A stretch of 51,022 nucleotides of DNA. Source: Massilia frigida (GTDB lineage: Bacteria; Pseudomonadota; Gammaproteobacteria; Burkholderiales; Burkholderiaceae_D). The position numbers were made by a program, and so were the translations under genes. Location: contig NZ_WHJG01000045.1 in the NCBI RefSeq assembly GCF_011682175.1, positions 1 to 51,022 of the forward strand, read 5' to 3'. Positions 19,068 through 27,029 of the stretch are shown piece after piece (the stretch's first letter is position 1; each line of letters starts with the position of its first letter). The notes beneath the pieces are model-generated. The model did no database searches, was not told where the DNA came from, and worked only from the letters and a program-made list of their open reading frames with translations.

Positions 19068-20803
19068 TGTCGCCCCACCATGGCTGGCCATTGCTTCCAA
19101 AGTTCGCCACGCCGCACAACAGAGAGGCGGACGAACGAGTTGGCGGTTGTGTAGAGCGCGAAAAAGCGTGCCAGCACCGCGGCCAGCACCAGCGGCGACG
19201 TTCCGGCAAAGGCATCGGAATCGAATTCGAGTTCAATGTCGGTACCGCGGCAGTGCCCGCGCCAGGTGTCGCTGCCGATGCGTGCCATGGCGCCGGTCGT
19301 GTGCAGGCGCTTGATGCCGCAGATCTGGACCTGGTCGCGCGCGCTGCCGCCGGCAAACAGCATCAGCATCCGTTGCAAGGTTGGTGCGGTGCCATGGACC
19401 AGCGAGTGGTGATTCAGGCGCATCAAGGACACCAGCGACCACAAGGCTTTGGTGGGGGCAACCGGGGCACGCTGGGCGCTTGGCTGGTACAGTGCGCGAA
19501 TGACAGTGGAAGCGGCAATGCCGTCGCCGTAGAAGCGGCTGCCCGGTCCGATCTGGTCGGCCAACTGGCGGTTGGTGCAAAGCAGTTCAGCGTACATGAC
19601 CTGCTCGGGCAAGGCGCTGCGCACGTTGCCGCTTTCGATGAAGCTGAGATAGGCGTCGGTGCCGTTAATACCCTTGCGCAGGCTGGTTTCGCGCCGCATG
19701 GTCCAGCTCAATGGCAGGCCCTCGCCTTCCATATCAGCCTCGGCGAAGGCATTTGGAATCTGCACGCTACGCTCACCGTGCGGATCGGACGCGGTCACCG
19801 AGACGATCGAGTGCACCTCCATGACGGCATCGCGGCGACGATCCGGCACGATCAGGTATTCGTAATGGCGGCGGTTGAAGGCGATCGGTTCGCTGGTGAC
19901 GGGGAACAGGTTCACCGCTGGCACGCAGTTGAGCAGCACATTGTCGTGCGTTAGCAGCGACAGCACGGGCGCACTGTGGGTGAACACCAGACGCAGCGAG
20001 AAGCCGGTACCGCTGCCCAGGCGACCGCGCAAGCCAGTCAGTTTGAAGAACTGGAACTTGCGCGGGAATGCGAAGTACTCCTGCAACAGGCCGTAGGCGG
20101 GATGGGCATGTCCAGGCTTGCACAAAATCGCTTCGTGTTCGGCGAAACCGACTTCCGTCAGCTGGCGTGGCGCCAGGCGGTGCACGCCGTTGCTGCCTGC
20201 CAGCTCAACACTTTCCAGGGAACTGAGCAGCATTTCGTGCAGGGGCATGGTCGTCATCATGTCCCCTGCCAGGTGCAGGCACAAGCTGTCCAGTTCCAGC
20301 TCGGCGATATCCATGCCGGCGTCGGCCTGGATGTCCAGGCGCAGTGTGCGCGGGCCGTCCTGCGCGATGCAGGCCACGCGCAGCGGCCACAAGGTCGTGT
20401 CCCACGCTACCTGGAACCGGCACTGTTCGCCCGTTGCGGCGCTGGCCGACAGCATGGTCCCGCGCCGCACCGGCATGCCGACCGTGACCTTGCCTTCGGC
20501 AGGATCGAGTGCCATCTGCACGACCGTCATGGCGGGCACCGGCTGGGTCAGATGCGGGCACAGATTGTCAAGCAGGGCGCCGGCTGCGGCGGGAAGGTCG
20601 CGATCGAGGTCGCGGTGCAGGCGCGCAGCGACAAAGGCGACCGATTCGATCATATGTTCGGTGTGCGGGTCGGCTGACTCGGCGCCCGTGAGCACCAGCT
20701 GCCTGGCGACTTTCGGATAGCGCGCGGCAAAATCGGCCGACTGCGTGCGCAGATAGCTCAATTCGCGGCGGTAGTATTCGAGCAGGTCGTCCTGGGTGTT
20801 CAT
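19055..20803 (-). CDS. tssF: T6SS baseplate protein TssF
   Basis: A 582-aa baseplate wedge protein. The opening LLEYYRRELSYLRTQSADFA and then FAARYPKVARQL, SADPHTEHMIESVAFV, AARLHRD and LLDNLCPHLTQPVPAM are diagnostic. Three starts are possible (GTG 20818, ATG 20809, ATG 20803). GAGGA lies at a proper distance only for 20803, which also fits the family start MNTQDD. The GTG would overlap the tssE stop by 4 bp. Confidence 0.95.
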   Translation of the reverse strand: MNTQDDLLEYYRRELSYLRTQSADFAARYPKVARQLVLTGAESADPHTEHMIESVAFVAARLHRDLDRDLPAAAGALLDNLCPHLTQPVPAMTVVQMALDPAEGKVTVGMPVRRGTMLSASAATGEQCRFQVAWDTTLWPLRVACIAQDGPRTLRLDIQADAGMDIAELELDSLCLHLAGDMMTTMPLHEMLLSSLESVELAGSNGVHRLAPRQLTEVGFAEHEAILCKPGHAHPAYGLLQEYFAFPRKFQFFKLTGLRGRLGSGTGFSLRLVFTHSAPVLSLLTHDNVLLNCVPAVNLFPVTSEPIAFNRRHYEYLIVPDRRRDAVMEVHSIVSVTASDPHGERSVQIPNAFAEADMEGEGLPLSWTMRRETSLRKGINGTDAYLSFIESGNVRSALPEQVMYAELLCTNRQLADQIGPGSRFYGDGIAASTVIRALYQPSAQRAPVAPTKALWSLVSLMRLNHHSLVHGTAPTLQRMLMLFAGGSARDQVQICGIKRLHTTGAMARIGSDTWRGHCRGTDIELEFDSDAFAGTSPLVLAAVLARFFALYTTANSFVRLSVVRRGELWKQWPAMVGRQCLI

Positions 20804-20814
20804 GGTCATCGTCC

Positions 20815-21270
20815 TCACGCAGCGGCAGACAGGTGCGCGGTTCCGTCATTGAGCACGACGTGAAAATACACGCGGCACAAGTGCCACCCGAGGGCGACGG
20901 CAGCGTCGATATTGATGCGCGCCGCCGTCGGGTGCTTGGCGTCCTGCGTGATGTGCACATGTACCTGCGACAGGCGCGGTTCGTACAGCTTGATGGCGCG
21001 CGTGACCACCAGCTCCCAGCGCGCCAGGTCCGCTTCCGATTGCGGGGACAGTCCCAGGGTATCGGGCAGGCCGTAGTGCAGCGCGGTTGGCGAGTCGCTC
21101 AAGAACTGCTCGATGGTCAGTCCATTGCGCACGTTGAACAGGCGGATCATGTCTTGCCGCAGCGAGTGTTGAAGGCTGTCTGAATCGGGCGTCTCGTCAT
21201 CCGTTGCCAGTAGTTTTCCGCACAGGCGGTCGAACAGAGGCATCGGCGAGCTGGCTGGCATAGCGTTCAT
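20815..21270 (-). CDS. tssE: T6SS baseplate protein TssE (gp25-like)
   Basis: A 151-aa gp25-like protein that nucleates the sheath on the baseplate. PLFDRLCGKL opens the protein; SLRQDMIRLFNVRNG and YGLPDTLGL follow, then the gp25 core LVVTRAIKLYEPRLSQVHVHI. The start at 21270 has GAGGTGA a few bases upstream. Upstream in-frame codons to 21486 are non-coding leader, since they cross the conserved promoter element at 21311-21376. First gene of the long operon. Confidence 0.94.
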   Translation of the reverse strand: MNAMPASSPMPLFDRLCGKLLATDDETPDSDSLQHSLRQDMIRLFNVRNGLTIEQFLSDSPTALHYGLPDTLGLSPQSEADLARWELVVTRAIKLYEPRLSQVHVHITQDAKHPTAARINIDAAVALGWHLCRVYFHVVLNDGTAHLSAAA

Positions 21271-21310
21271 GGGATCACCTCGTCCAAGGTTGCTTAAGAT
21301 GGAAAGACGG

Positions 21311-21376
21311 CGCTTCGTGAATCGGGTAGTTCGAAGTGAATGGTAGGCGGCGACTTCGGCGTAACACCAGTAACAA
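21311..21376 (-). promoter_or_regulatory. Conserved T6SS promoter element, copy A (tssE)
   Basis: Read on the minus strand: two TGTTAC copies 9 bp apart (21370-21375 and 21361-21366), the second followed by G to give GTTACG (21360-21365). Then come 14 bp and TACCAT (21340-21345), a plausible -10. The following ACTTCGAACTACCCGA matches copy B almost exactly. Transcription would start near 21333, about 60 bp before the tssE ATG. A -35-like hexamer of the form TTGTGT (here TGGTGT) overlaps the second repeat, the position expected for an activator that contacts the promoter. Confidence 0.7.
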
Positions 21377-21526
21377 GTGCGTATCTGGTCGCTGTAGATC
21401 TGGACGCGAGGACATAGGCGTAGAAAAGGGGTTGTCCCGGAGCGACGACGGCCAATGAAGATCGGCATCTTCATTGGCCATCGCACTTCAGTTACGCGGA
21501 AAACTTAGTCTTCGTATCTCGGCGGC

Positions 21527-22444
21527 TTAATTCACCGCCAGCACCCATTGATACCAAGTGCTAGGGAAGGTGGATCCATTATCGTTCGGCTCATAGTTGT
21601 TAACAGTCTCGACGCCGCTGACATTGGAAGTGCTGAACTGCTGGAGGCCGTACCAGGGATCAAGGACGGTAATAGTGCCGACGCTGTTCTTGCCTACGAC
21701 CACGACGTAGTGCAGGCCGCCTGCGCCAGTCCACTCGACGACGGCGATGCATGGCTTCTTTAAAGTAGCCGCCAACAAAAACTGGTTCGGATTCGTGCGA
21801 TGAAGCGTAGCGTTGATTCGATAGCTCTCGAGGGCTTTGTCCATGCCCCAGGTACCCTGATTGACCCAATCGTGGCTATTATTGCTGACCACAACGCCAC
21901 CGCCACCCAGACTGCCGTCGATGATTGCCCGCAACGCTTCCTCTCCCACACGCTCATTTTTCACCTGCTTGATCAGGATGCGCAGACAGGCGGGGCCGCA
22001 TGAGCTTCCTTTTTGTTGCAATGAAATTTCAAAATGATTTCCTCCCAGCTTATCTTGGATCAATGCACCGGGGACATACATCTGCGCCGCCGGCACGGGC
22101 AACGCGCTCACGACAGACAACGGCGGCGGTAGCGGCACTGCGATTGGGACCGGTGGCGGCAAAGGTATGGCCAGAGCGGGGACGATGGGCGCCAAATAAT
22201 GGTCGATCTGCTGGCGCAGTTCCGCGACGGTACCTCTGGCGTTACGCCCACCTGCGCCAGTCCATCCGTTAGGCTTACTGTCCACCCAAGCGGTGAGCGC
22301 CGACTTCAGCACACGCGCCCTGTCACCGGTCCTGCTTTGGTGAAAGTTCCTCAACGCGATGTCCACGGCTTTAAGTGCCCCGCTGCGCCCGAAAAACGTG
22401 AACATATTAGTTCCGGTAGCCCATTCCTGGCTTGTCATAACCAT
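21527..22444 (-). CDS. Papain-like (C39-like) cysteine peptidase, probable T6SS effector
   Basis: A 305-aa protein. Residues 10-85 form a helical domain (FGRSGALKAVDIALRNFH, then R..GTVAELRQQI). Residues 92-118 are a Pro-rich linker (PLPPPVPIAVPLPPP). The rest is a papain-fold peptidase with GSSCGPACLRI (Cys149), GGLHYVVVVG (His245) and TVLDPWYG (Asp262). No signal peptide. The start at 22444 has GAGGA upstream and lies about 64 bp after the predicted transcription start of promoter copy C; an ATG at 22516 overlaps the -10 box and is rejected. Cargo status is inferred from the shared T6SS promoter and location. No immunity gene is obvious. Confidence 0.75.
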   Translation of the reverse strand: MVMTSQEWATGTNMFTFFGRSGALKAVDIALRNFHQSRTGDRARVLKSALTAWVDSKPNGWTGAGGRNARGTVAELRQQIDHYLAPIVPALAIPLPPPVPIAVPLPPPLSVVSALPVPAAQMYVPGALIQDKLGGNHFEISLQQKGSSCGPACLRILIKQVKNERVGEEALRAIIDGSLGGGGVVVSNNSHDWVNQGTWGMDKALESYRINATLHRTNPNQFLLAATLKKPCIAVVEWTGAGGLHYVVVVGKNSVGTITVLDPWYGLQQFSTSNVSGVETVNNYEPNDNGSTFPSTWYQWVLAVN

Positions 22445-22514
22445 GCTGTCCTCGCAAATAGAATGCGACCCGGCGTCAGCCGCGGTACCTGCTGCTCTGC
22501 TAGTCGTCTCTGCC

Positions 22515-22550
22515 ATCGTATTGGCCGACCGACACGTAACACAAGTAACA
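22515..22550 (-). promoter_or_regulatory. Conserved T6SS promoter element, copy C (papain-like effector)
   Basis: Minus strand: TGTTAC at 22545-22550 and 22536-22541 (9-bp period), GTTACG at 22535-22540, then 14 bp and TACGAT at 22515-22520. Spacing is identical to copies A and B, and the double 9-mer TGTTACTTG/TGTTACGTG equals that of copy B. The sequence after the -10 does not match A or B, so only the operator and promoter core are shared here. Confidence 0.65.
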
Positions 22551-23173
22551 GCGTGATATCGCTCGACAACGAGTCATAGTGGTTGCGGCAGATGCAATGG
22601 TTGCGGATTCATGAAAGTCCAGATACCGGACAACACAAGGGTCACCAGCCTGCTGTAGGTAGTGCCATCGCCCAACACGTTGGCCTACCCGCTGAGGGAA
22701 ACAGCAAACGCTTGGCTGGTCATTTCGTTCGGCATAGCACATAGGGTTGACGTGTTTCTTGTTCACGGCACCAAGGATGCGTGCGCCCAGGTCCGCGAGC
22801 GCTCAAGGTGCCGGCACACCGACACGAGCCGATCGCTTGATGGCCTAGCGTTTATCGGCCGCAGAAGCCACGCCAAGAGCATTCCGGCGCTCTAAACCGT
22901 GAAAGCCGTGCAGATCTCCAGATCGTTCGACTCGCTCTGCCTCCGCTATTGACCAAGTCATCTTCGGGCTGGCGAAGCTAAGATGAAGGGTCCTTCTGTT
23001 TTCACGGTCTGCGAAATGATCCTCAATGAACGGGGGAAAGGTGACTTTGCCATGATCTTCCCCTTTCCCAAGCGTGGCACGCCCTGACGGAGAGTTCGCC
23101 ACCAGACTCGCCAACAAGCGCTTAAGTTGCTCCCGCCGCGGACTAAGTTCCTGCCGGAACCACGCGAAAGCCC
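22551..23173. other. Gap without a supported gene in the effector block
   Basis: Only short frames occur, the longest a 90-codon minus-strand frame at 22845-23117 with no recognisable motif. A 34-codon plus-strand frame at 22982-23086 (MKGPSVFTVCEMILNERG) has no clear ribosome site. The stretch may be decayed coding DNA, but I cannot identify it. Confidence 0.35.
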
Positions 23174-24106
23174 CTAGACACCTAGTATATGTTGAGTAAT
23201 TTGCGTCACTCTCAGCCTGACTTCGTGTTCGGTATCGGTATCACCAAGCGCAACCGCAAGAGGAAATAGCTGGCTATGTAGTTGCCGAACGAGCAGCCGC
23301 TTTAGTGAACCGCCCTTGTAGCTACCGCTGCCATTGAGGAAATCGTTTAGCACGCGCAACCGCTCACGATCGGTTCGGGCCGCAGTCACCCCGGCGCGAA
23401 GTCGCAGCGCACGCTCGTTTCCGGTGGACAGTCTGTGGCCGCCGAGGCGCCAAGGATTACAACCGTTGCCGATCGCAGAAACGCCGGCAGCAAAGTGCGC
23501 TTCATAGAGGGTCAACGCGGCGGTTGCAGCCTCGAGTAGCACGTTACTCAAATTGCCGCCGCGCCATACTTCGGAGCCGGCAACCGCACCCACTTCGCCG
23601 AGATAGTTGATGCCAAATCGGGTGCCTGTGCCGGTAACGACAATAATATTTTGCTTGGGGATTTTGAGATTAACAAGGTCGATCAAGCCGCTAGCAGCGG
23701 TCTCGATGCCGTCGTTTGCAACTGCTTTAGATGATTGAGAAGAGGCAAACACGACATGGATTTGCGCAGGCGCAACGCCGGAAACATTCAGCGCCGGTGC
23801 CGTCGGCAGATCGGCCTCGCGAATCATGCCAGTATGTGCATGACAAAGACTAACATTCAGCAAAACGCCATTGAGATCGGTATATACATAACATACTGCC
23901 GCGCAGCTTATTAGATTCATAATGTGTACCGCACCCGGCGCTCTGATTCGCAGGGAACCTTCCCGCCCATTTTGACGCACATCTTCAGCGCCAAATCCCA
24001 TCGAATAGTGCCAACGAAAATTCATTGGCACCGAGGAAAATTCAACCACGCCTCCGACATGAGATATTTTTACAGTTTCAACTCTCGGCAAATCTCGATA
24101 AAACAT
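23174..24106 (-). CDS. Unknown 310-aa protein with Cys/His-rich core, candidate T6SS effector
   Basis: Not recognised as a named family. The start at 24106 has AAAGGAAA upstream. The core reads ISCAAVCYVYTDLNG then LCHAHTGM (Cys68, Cys72, Cys88, His89, His91), and later NIIVVTGTGTRFGINYLGE. A Cys followed about 20 residues on by a His in a beta-rich context is weakly like CheD/CNF-type glutamine deamidases; this is speculative. Residues about 195-308 form a domain shared with the neighbouring 425-aa protein (YE..F..G, GG...STG..RA..L, F..G.GS.K..SLK..L..QL). No signal peptide. It follows that gene by 162 bp in the same orientation, in the AT-richer block. Confidence 0.6.
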   Translation of the reverse strand: MFYRDLPRVETVKISHVGGVVEFSSVPMNFRWHYSMGFGAEDVRQNGREGSLRIRAPGAVHIMNLISCAAVCYVYTDLNGVLLNVSLCHAHTGMIREADLPTAPALNVSGVAPAQIHVVFASSQSSKAVANDGIETAASGLIDLVNLKIPKQNIIVVTGTGTRFGINYLGEVGAVAGSEVWRGGNLSNVLLEAATAALTLYEAHFAAGVSAIGNGCNPWRLGGHRLSTGNERALRLRAGVTAARTDRERLRVLNDFLNGSGSYKGGSLKRLLVRQLHSQLFPLAVALGDTDTEHEVRLRVTQITQHILGV

Positions 24107-24268
24107 GGCTTTTCCTTTGGAACTGTGAGGATCCTAGCGCGATCATTTCGCCATTGTCGAAATTGATGCGCACCAACACCAGAGTTGGACGTCAACCAGC
24201 GGTTTCCTTACGTGCAATAGATTAAAATAGTCCCATGGTCGATGCCATTGCGATGCAATTTCAGATAT

Positions 24269-25546
24269 TTATATGCGACTGCGGCGGGAGGCGAGGGAAT
24301 GAGCCGCGGCACCTTGTAGCATCGACCTTATTTGATCAAGCAGCCGAAAAACACTCTGTTCAACTTCCTTTTCTGTTTTATGAAGGATCTGATCGCGCAC
24401 ATGTGGATACGCAGCATTAAATAATTGGTTTGCAAGGTGCCATTTTAATGAATTGACTTTGCAACTCCCATCTCCCCCGAAAAACCGTCGAAATTCTTGC
24501 AAAGTTGCTTCAAAACCAAACGCACGGCTTAGTCTTCTATGTAGTTCGGTCGCTCGATTCTGGCCGGTGGATTTTTTACGTCCACCAAAGTTGAATAGAA
24601 CCGTGTTAACCGAATTTATACCCACCCCAAACTGGCTTTCATAGCTGAATAATGCGGCATCAATCAGTGGAGAAATAACATTACCAATATTTCCAATAAG
24701 CCTTTTCCTAAATACTTCATTCATTGGTTCCGTTAACAGGCCCCACCGTCCACGCAGTACCATGCCTGGGAACGATACACGAAGGAAATGGTGTTCCAGA
24801 CCTTTCGGGTGGATCTGCGCTGGGTCATTAAACACCCGCTTTCCAAAAAAAGCGACGCTCCAAGCTTGAAGCAGAGAAGCGACAAGCCCAGAACAGATAT
24901 ACGCAATTTTCTTGTTTTCTCCACGAATAAACTCCAAGACACGTTGATCGTGGTTGGAGTACCAGGAATCAGGAATTACGTTGGGAAGCGCCATGCTCAC
25001 CATGTTTCCATACCCATATCGCTGCGTCTGCTGATTACGCGCTGGAATATGTGCAACTCTTGCGGCTTCAAAAATTCTGTTATTGATCTGCACACTTGCT
25101 GAGTATTTCCCAGAGTCAAGCGGCGGTGGCGATTCCGCCTGGAGTTGTGCGAGGCGGGTTGCGAAACCATCGCACAGGACGCGAATCAAGTCGCGCTGAT
25201 AAGTAAAGTCTCGTCTCCACGTGTGCTCCGATGGAAATCCATACACCAAATATGCATTTTCCTGACCATTTTTAAAACTTTGCGCCTCACTTTTTAGTCT
25301 TATTCCATCGCCATCTGCTTCAAAAATTCTTCGAATATTATTAACTGTTCCGACCATGGCGGCATGTTCAGCAGAATCCGCCCCCAAGCAATCGAACGGG
25401 TGCATCCAAGCAGCTATCCGAATAGCATGTTCGGTTGCATCCAAGCCGTGTGAGGCCCCTTCGTGCATTTTCCAAACGTGTTTTATTAAAACATCGCCCG
25501 ATTCCGGCACTACTTCGGACAGCGCCAGCCAGTCCTCTTTTCTCAT
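24269..25546 (-). CDS. Possible permuted NlpC/P60 (YiiX/LRAT-like) protein with a shared C-terminal domain
   Basis: A 425-aa protein. ESGDVLIKHVW (about 15-25) and ATEHAIRIAAWMH (His40), then much later AYICSGLVASLLQAW (Cys218), fit the order of the circularly permuted papain fold (GD-strand, His first, CS..V last). Such enzymes cut peptides, amides or acyl bonds; the assignment is by pattern only. Residues about 295-410 are the domain shared with the 310-aa neighbour, including GGRKKSTGQNRATELHRR and FFGGDGSCKVNSLKWHL. Its ATG overlaps the upstream stop as TAATG, so it is coupled to the cysteine-peptidase-like gene. GC content is clearly below that of the T6SS core genes, suggesting later acquisition. 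Confidence 0.6.
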   Translation of the reverse strand: MRKEDWLALSEVVPESGDVLIKHVWKMHEGASHGLDATEHAIRIAAWMHPFDCLGADSAEHAAMVGTVNNIRRIFEADGDGIRLKSEAQSFKNGQENAYLVYGFPSEHTWRRDFTYQRDLIRVLCDGFATRLAQLQAESPPPLDSGKYSASVQINNRIFEAARVAHIPARNQQTQRYGYGNMVSMALPNVIPDSWYSNHDQRVLEFIRGENKKIAYICSGLVASLLQAWSVAFFGKRVFNDPAQIHPKGLEHHFLRVSFPGMVLRGRWGLLTEPMNEVFRKRLIGNIGNVISPLIDAALFSYESQFGVGINSVNTVLFNFGGRKKSTGQNRATELHRRLSRAFGFEATLQEFRRFFGGDGSCKVNSLKWHLANQLFNAAYPHVRDQILHKTEKEVEQSVFRLLDQIRSMLQGAAAHSLASRRSRI

Positions 25547-26193
25547 TATGAATACCCCTTACTCGACGGAGCAAAAGAAGACGAAGAAGAGGAAGAGGAA
25601 GAGGAAGATGCGGCAACGGAAGAGGACGAAGATCTTCTTTTAAGAACGATGGTTATTCCTACTTCCTTGTACCCGCCCTTTATGATATTTTCGAGCGTAG
25701 TGATTTCACCTTCGCCTGGGTCCATTATCTCGCCAAAGTGCTGCATGACATAATGCAGGCCTCCTTCTTTATTAGCCAAAACCAACAACCTTCGTTCATC
25801 CCCGTTAAATTTCGGCGGCGATTCATCATGCACGTGCCCGCCATTTTCTAGCGTTGCTTCTTCTTCACCTTTAAATTTATTCACAATATTAACACGTGCG
25901 GATCCCGTTAAATATATGTCCATACTAAGATCTAAAAGCTTCGCAGCTATCGCCATATTGCTAGGAAGAGAATATGGCGATTCGTCGCTAGGTTCAGTGT
26001 CAGGCTGGCCGCTGGTGATCGAATATATTTTCGCCTCCACGTATTGCGTCAGCCTCAATTCTCCGGGCTCCTTCCAATATTTATTGGGGTTACTATCAAC
26101 TTTTGGCAATAGCGTAACTTGTAACTCCATTGCGGCACACATCAATGCGGCGGCACCACAGGAATTTTTAAATGTTTGTTGATATGCAAGCAT
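25546..26193 (-). CDS. Cysteine-peptidase-like protein with poly-Ser tail, probable T6SS effector
   Basis: A 215-aa protein with NSCGAAALMCAAMEL at the very start (Cys12), GGLHYVMQHFGE (His147) and MDPGEG (Asp158), the same order and GGLHYV context as the papain-like effector at 21527-22444. Residues 188-206 are almost pure Ser, encoded by a GAA/GAG-type repeat on the plus strand; it ends SSKGYS. A strong ribosome site (GGAGGAAATT) precedes the ATG. It follows hcp by 260 bp in the same direction and is translationally coupled to the next gene. Peptidase or amidase activity and T6SS delivery are inferred. Confidence 0.65.
   Translation of the reverse strand: MLAYQQTFKNSCGAAALMCAAMELQVTLLPKVDSNPNKYWKEPGELRLTQYVEAKIYSITSGQPDTEPSDESPYSLPSNMAIAAKLLDLSMDIYLTGSARVNIVNKFKGEEEATLENGGHVHDESPPKFNGDERRLLVLANKEGGLHYVMQHFGEIMDPGEGEITTLENIIKGGYKEVGITIVLKRRSSSSSVAASSSSSSSSSSSFAPSSKGYS
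25563..25635. repeat. Purine-rich GAAGAG low-complexity repeat (poly-Ser coding)
   Basis: The plus strand is a run of gaagacgaagaagaggaag-type triplets coding for serine on the minus strand. It is imperfect but contains several short identical 6-mers (gaagag), so slippage could vary the tail length. It lies at the 3' end of the cysteine-peptidase-like gene, just before the coupled TAATG. Confidence 0.6.
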
Positions 26194-26453
26194 AATTTCC
26201 TCCGTTAACGGTCACCTGCCCGATACAGCCATTGGCCGCTTTTCAGTGTGGCGCTTCCCTGCACTTTCTTGCATGGTTCTGCACATTGCGTCTGTGCCAA
26301 TCGCTGCGATACACACTCTAGTATCTCAACGATTGGAGGGAACCTGCGATTCATGCCGACAACGCTTGCTTCCGCGCCCGCTGCGTTCCGGCTATTCAGG
26401 TTGCGATCATCCGCAGATAACCGAACCGACCGGCGCCGAATCCTCAGGAATGG

Positions 26454-26939
26454 TCAATCTGACTTCATTGTTCCCAAATTCCAGTTCCACGTGCCCGTAC
26501 CTTTTTTGGTCGAATCCGCATTCTGCTGCGCGAATACCGCGCCAATTTTTGTGAAGTTGAGCGAGAAGGAGTCACTGGGAATACCGCCGCCGCCCCCACA
26601 ACTCATTTGCGAAACCATCGCATTCTCCATCGTGTAGGTCATGAAATTCATGTACACGCCATTTTCGACGCGGCCGATACTGAGGGTCGCAGGGCCGATC
26701 TTGCTGCCTTGCGTACACGCCTTGAACAATTCGGTAGTGCACAGGTCTGACGATTTTGAAAACGACATTTCCGACAGTACCGGCCGGCCCAAAGTGCGTT
26801 CGGTATTGGCCGCATCGCTCCCCATCGGCAGGTAGGCGTTATGGGAAAACGAATTGACGATGATCTTGTCGGCATAGCCGTCGATCGTGCAATTGCCTTT
26901 GTATTTGTCACCCAGGTCCAGAATAAGAACGTCTGACAT
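26454..26939 (-). CDS. hcp: T6SS tube protein Hcp (TssD)
   Basis: A 161-aa Hcp, the hexameric ring that stacks into the secreted inner tube and can chaperone small effectors. It has MSDVLILDLGD..KGNCTIDGY, the NSFSHNAYLP segment, LSEMSFSKSSDLCTTELFKA and the late SDSFSLNFTKIGAVF, as in the family. A glycine stretch (SCGGGGGIP) precedes the last strand. The start at 26939 has GGAG seven bases upstream; the in-frame ATG at 26951 overlaps that site. It follows tssC by 90 bp. No transmembrane or toxin extension. Confidence 0.96.
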   Translation of the reverse strand: MSDVLILDLGDKYKGNCTIDGYADKIIVNSFSHNAYLPMGSDAANTERTLGRPVLSEMSFSKSSDLCTTELFKACTQGSKIGPATLSIGRVENGVYMNFMTYTMENAMVSQMSCGGGGGIPSDSFSLNFTKIGAVFAQQNADSTKKGTGTWNWNLGTMKSD

Positions 26940-27029
26940 TTTGTGCTCCATATAAAGAATGCGGGTGCTGTTACGGACAGCGCCGCGCTAATGAAAACGA
27001 GATGTGCGGGAAATATGCCCGCACGCCGA

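Noticed and set aside
22845-23117. 90-codon minus-strand frame in the effector block gap
   Set aside because: No motif, no clear ribosome site, and composition not like a gene; kept only as a note in the gap entry.
26111-26127. GTAACTTGTAACT inside the cysteine-peptidase-like gene
   Set aside because: Superficially like the T6SS operator but shorter period, inside coding sequence, with no -10 at the right distance.
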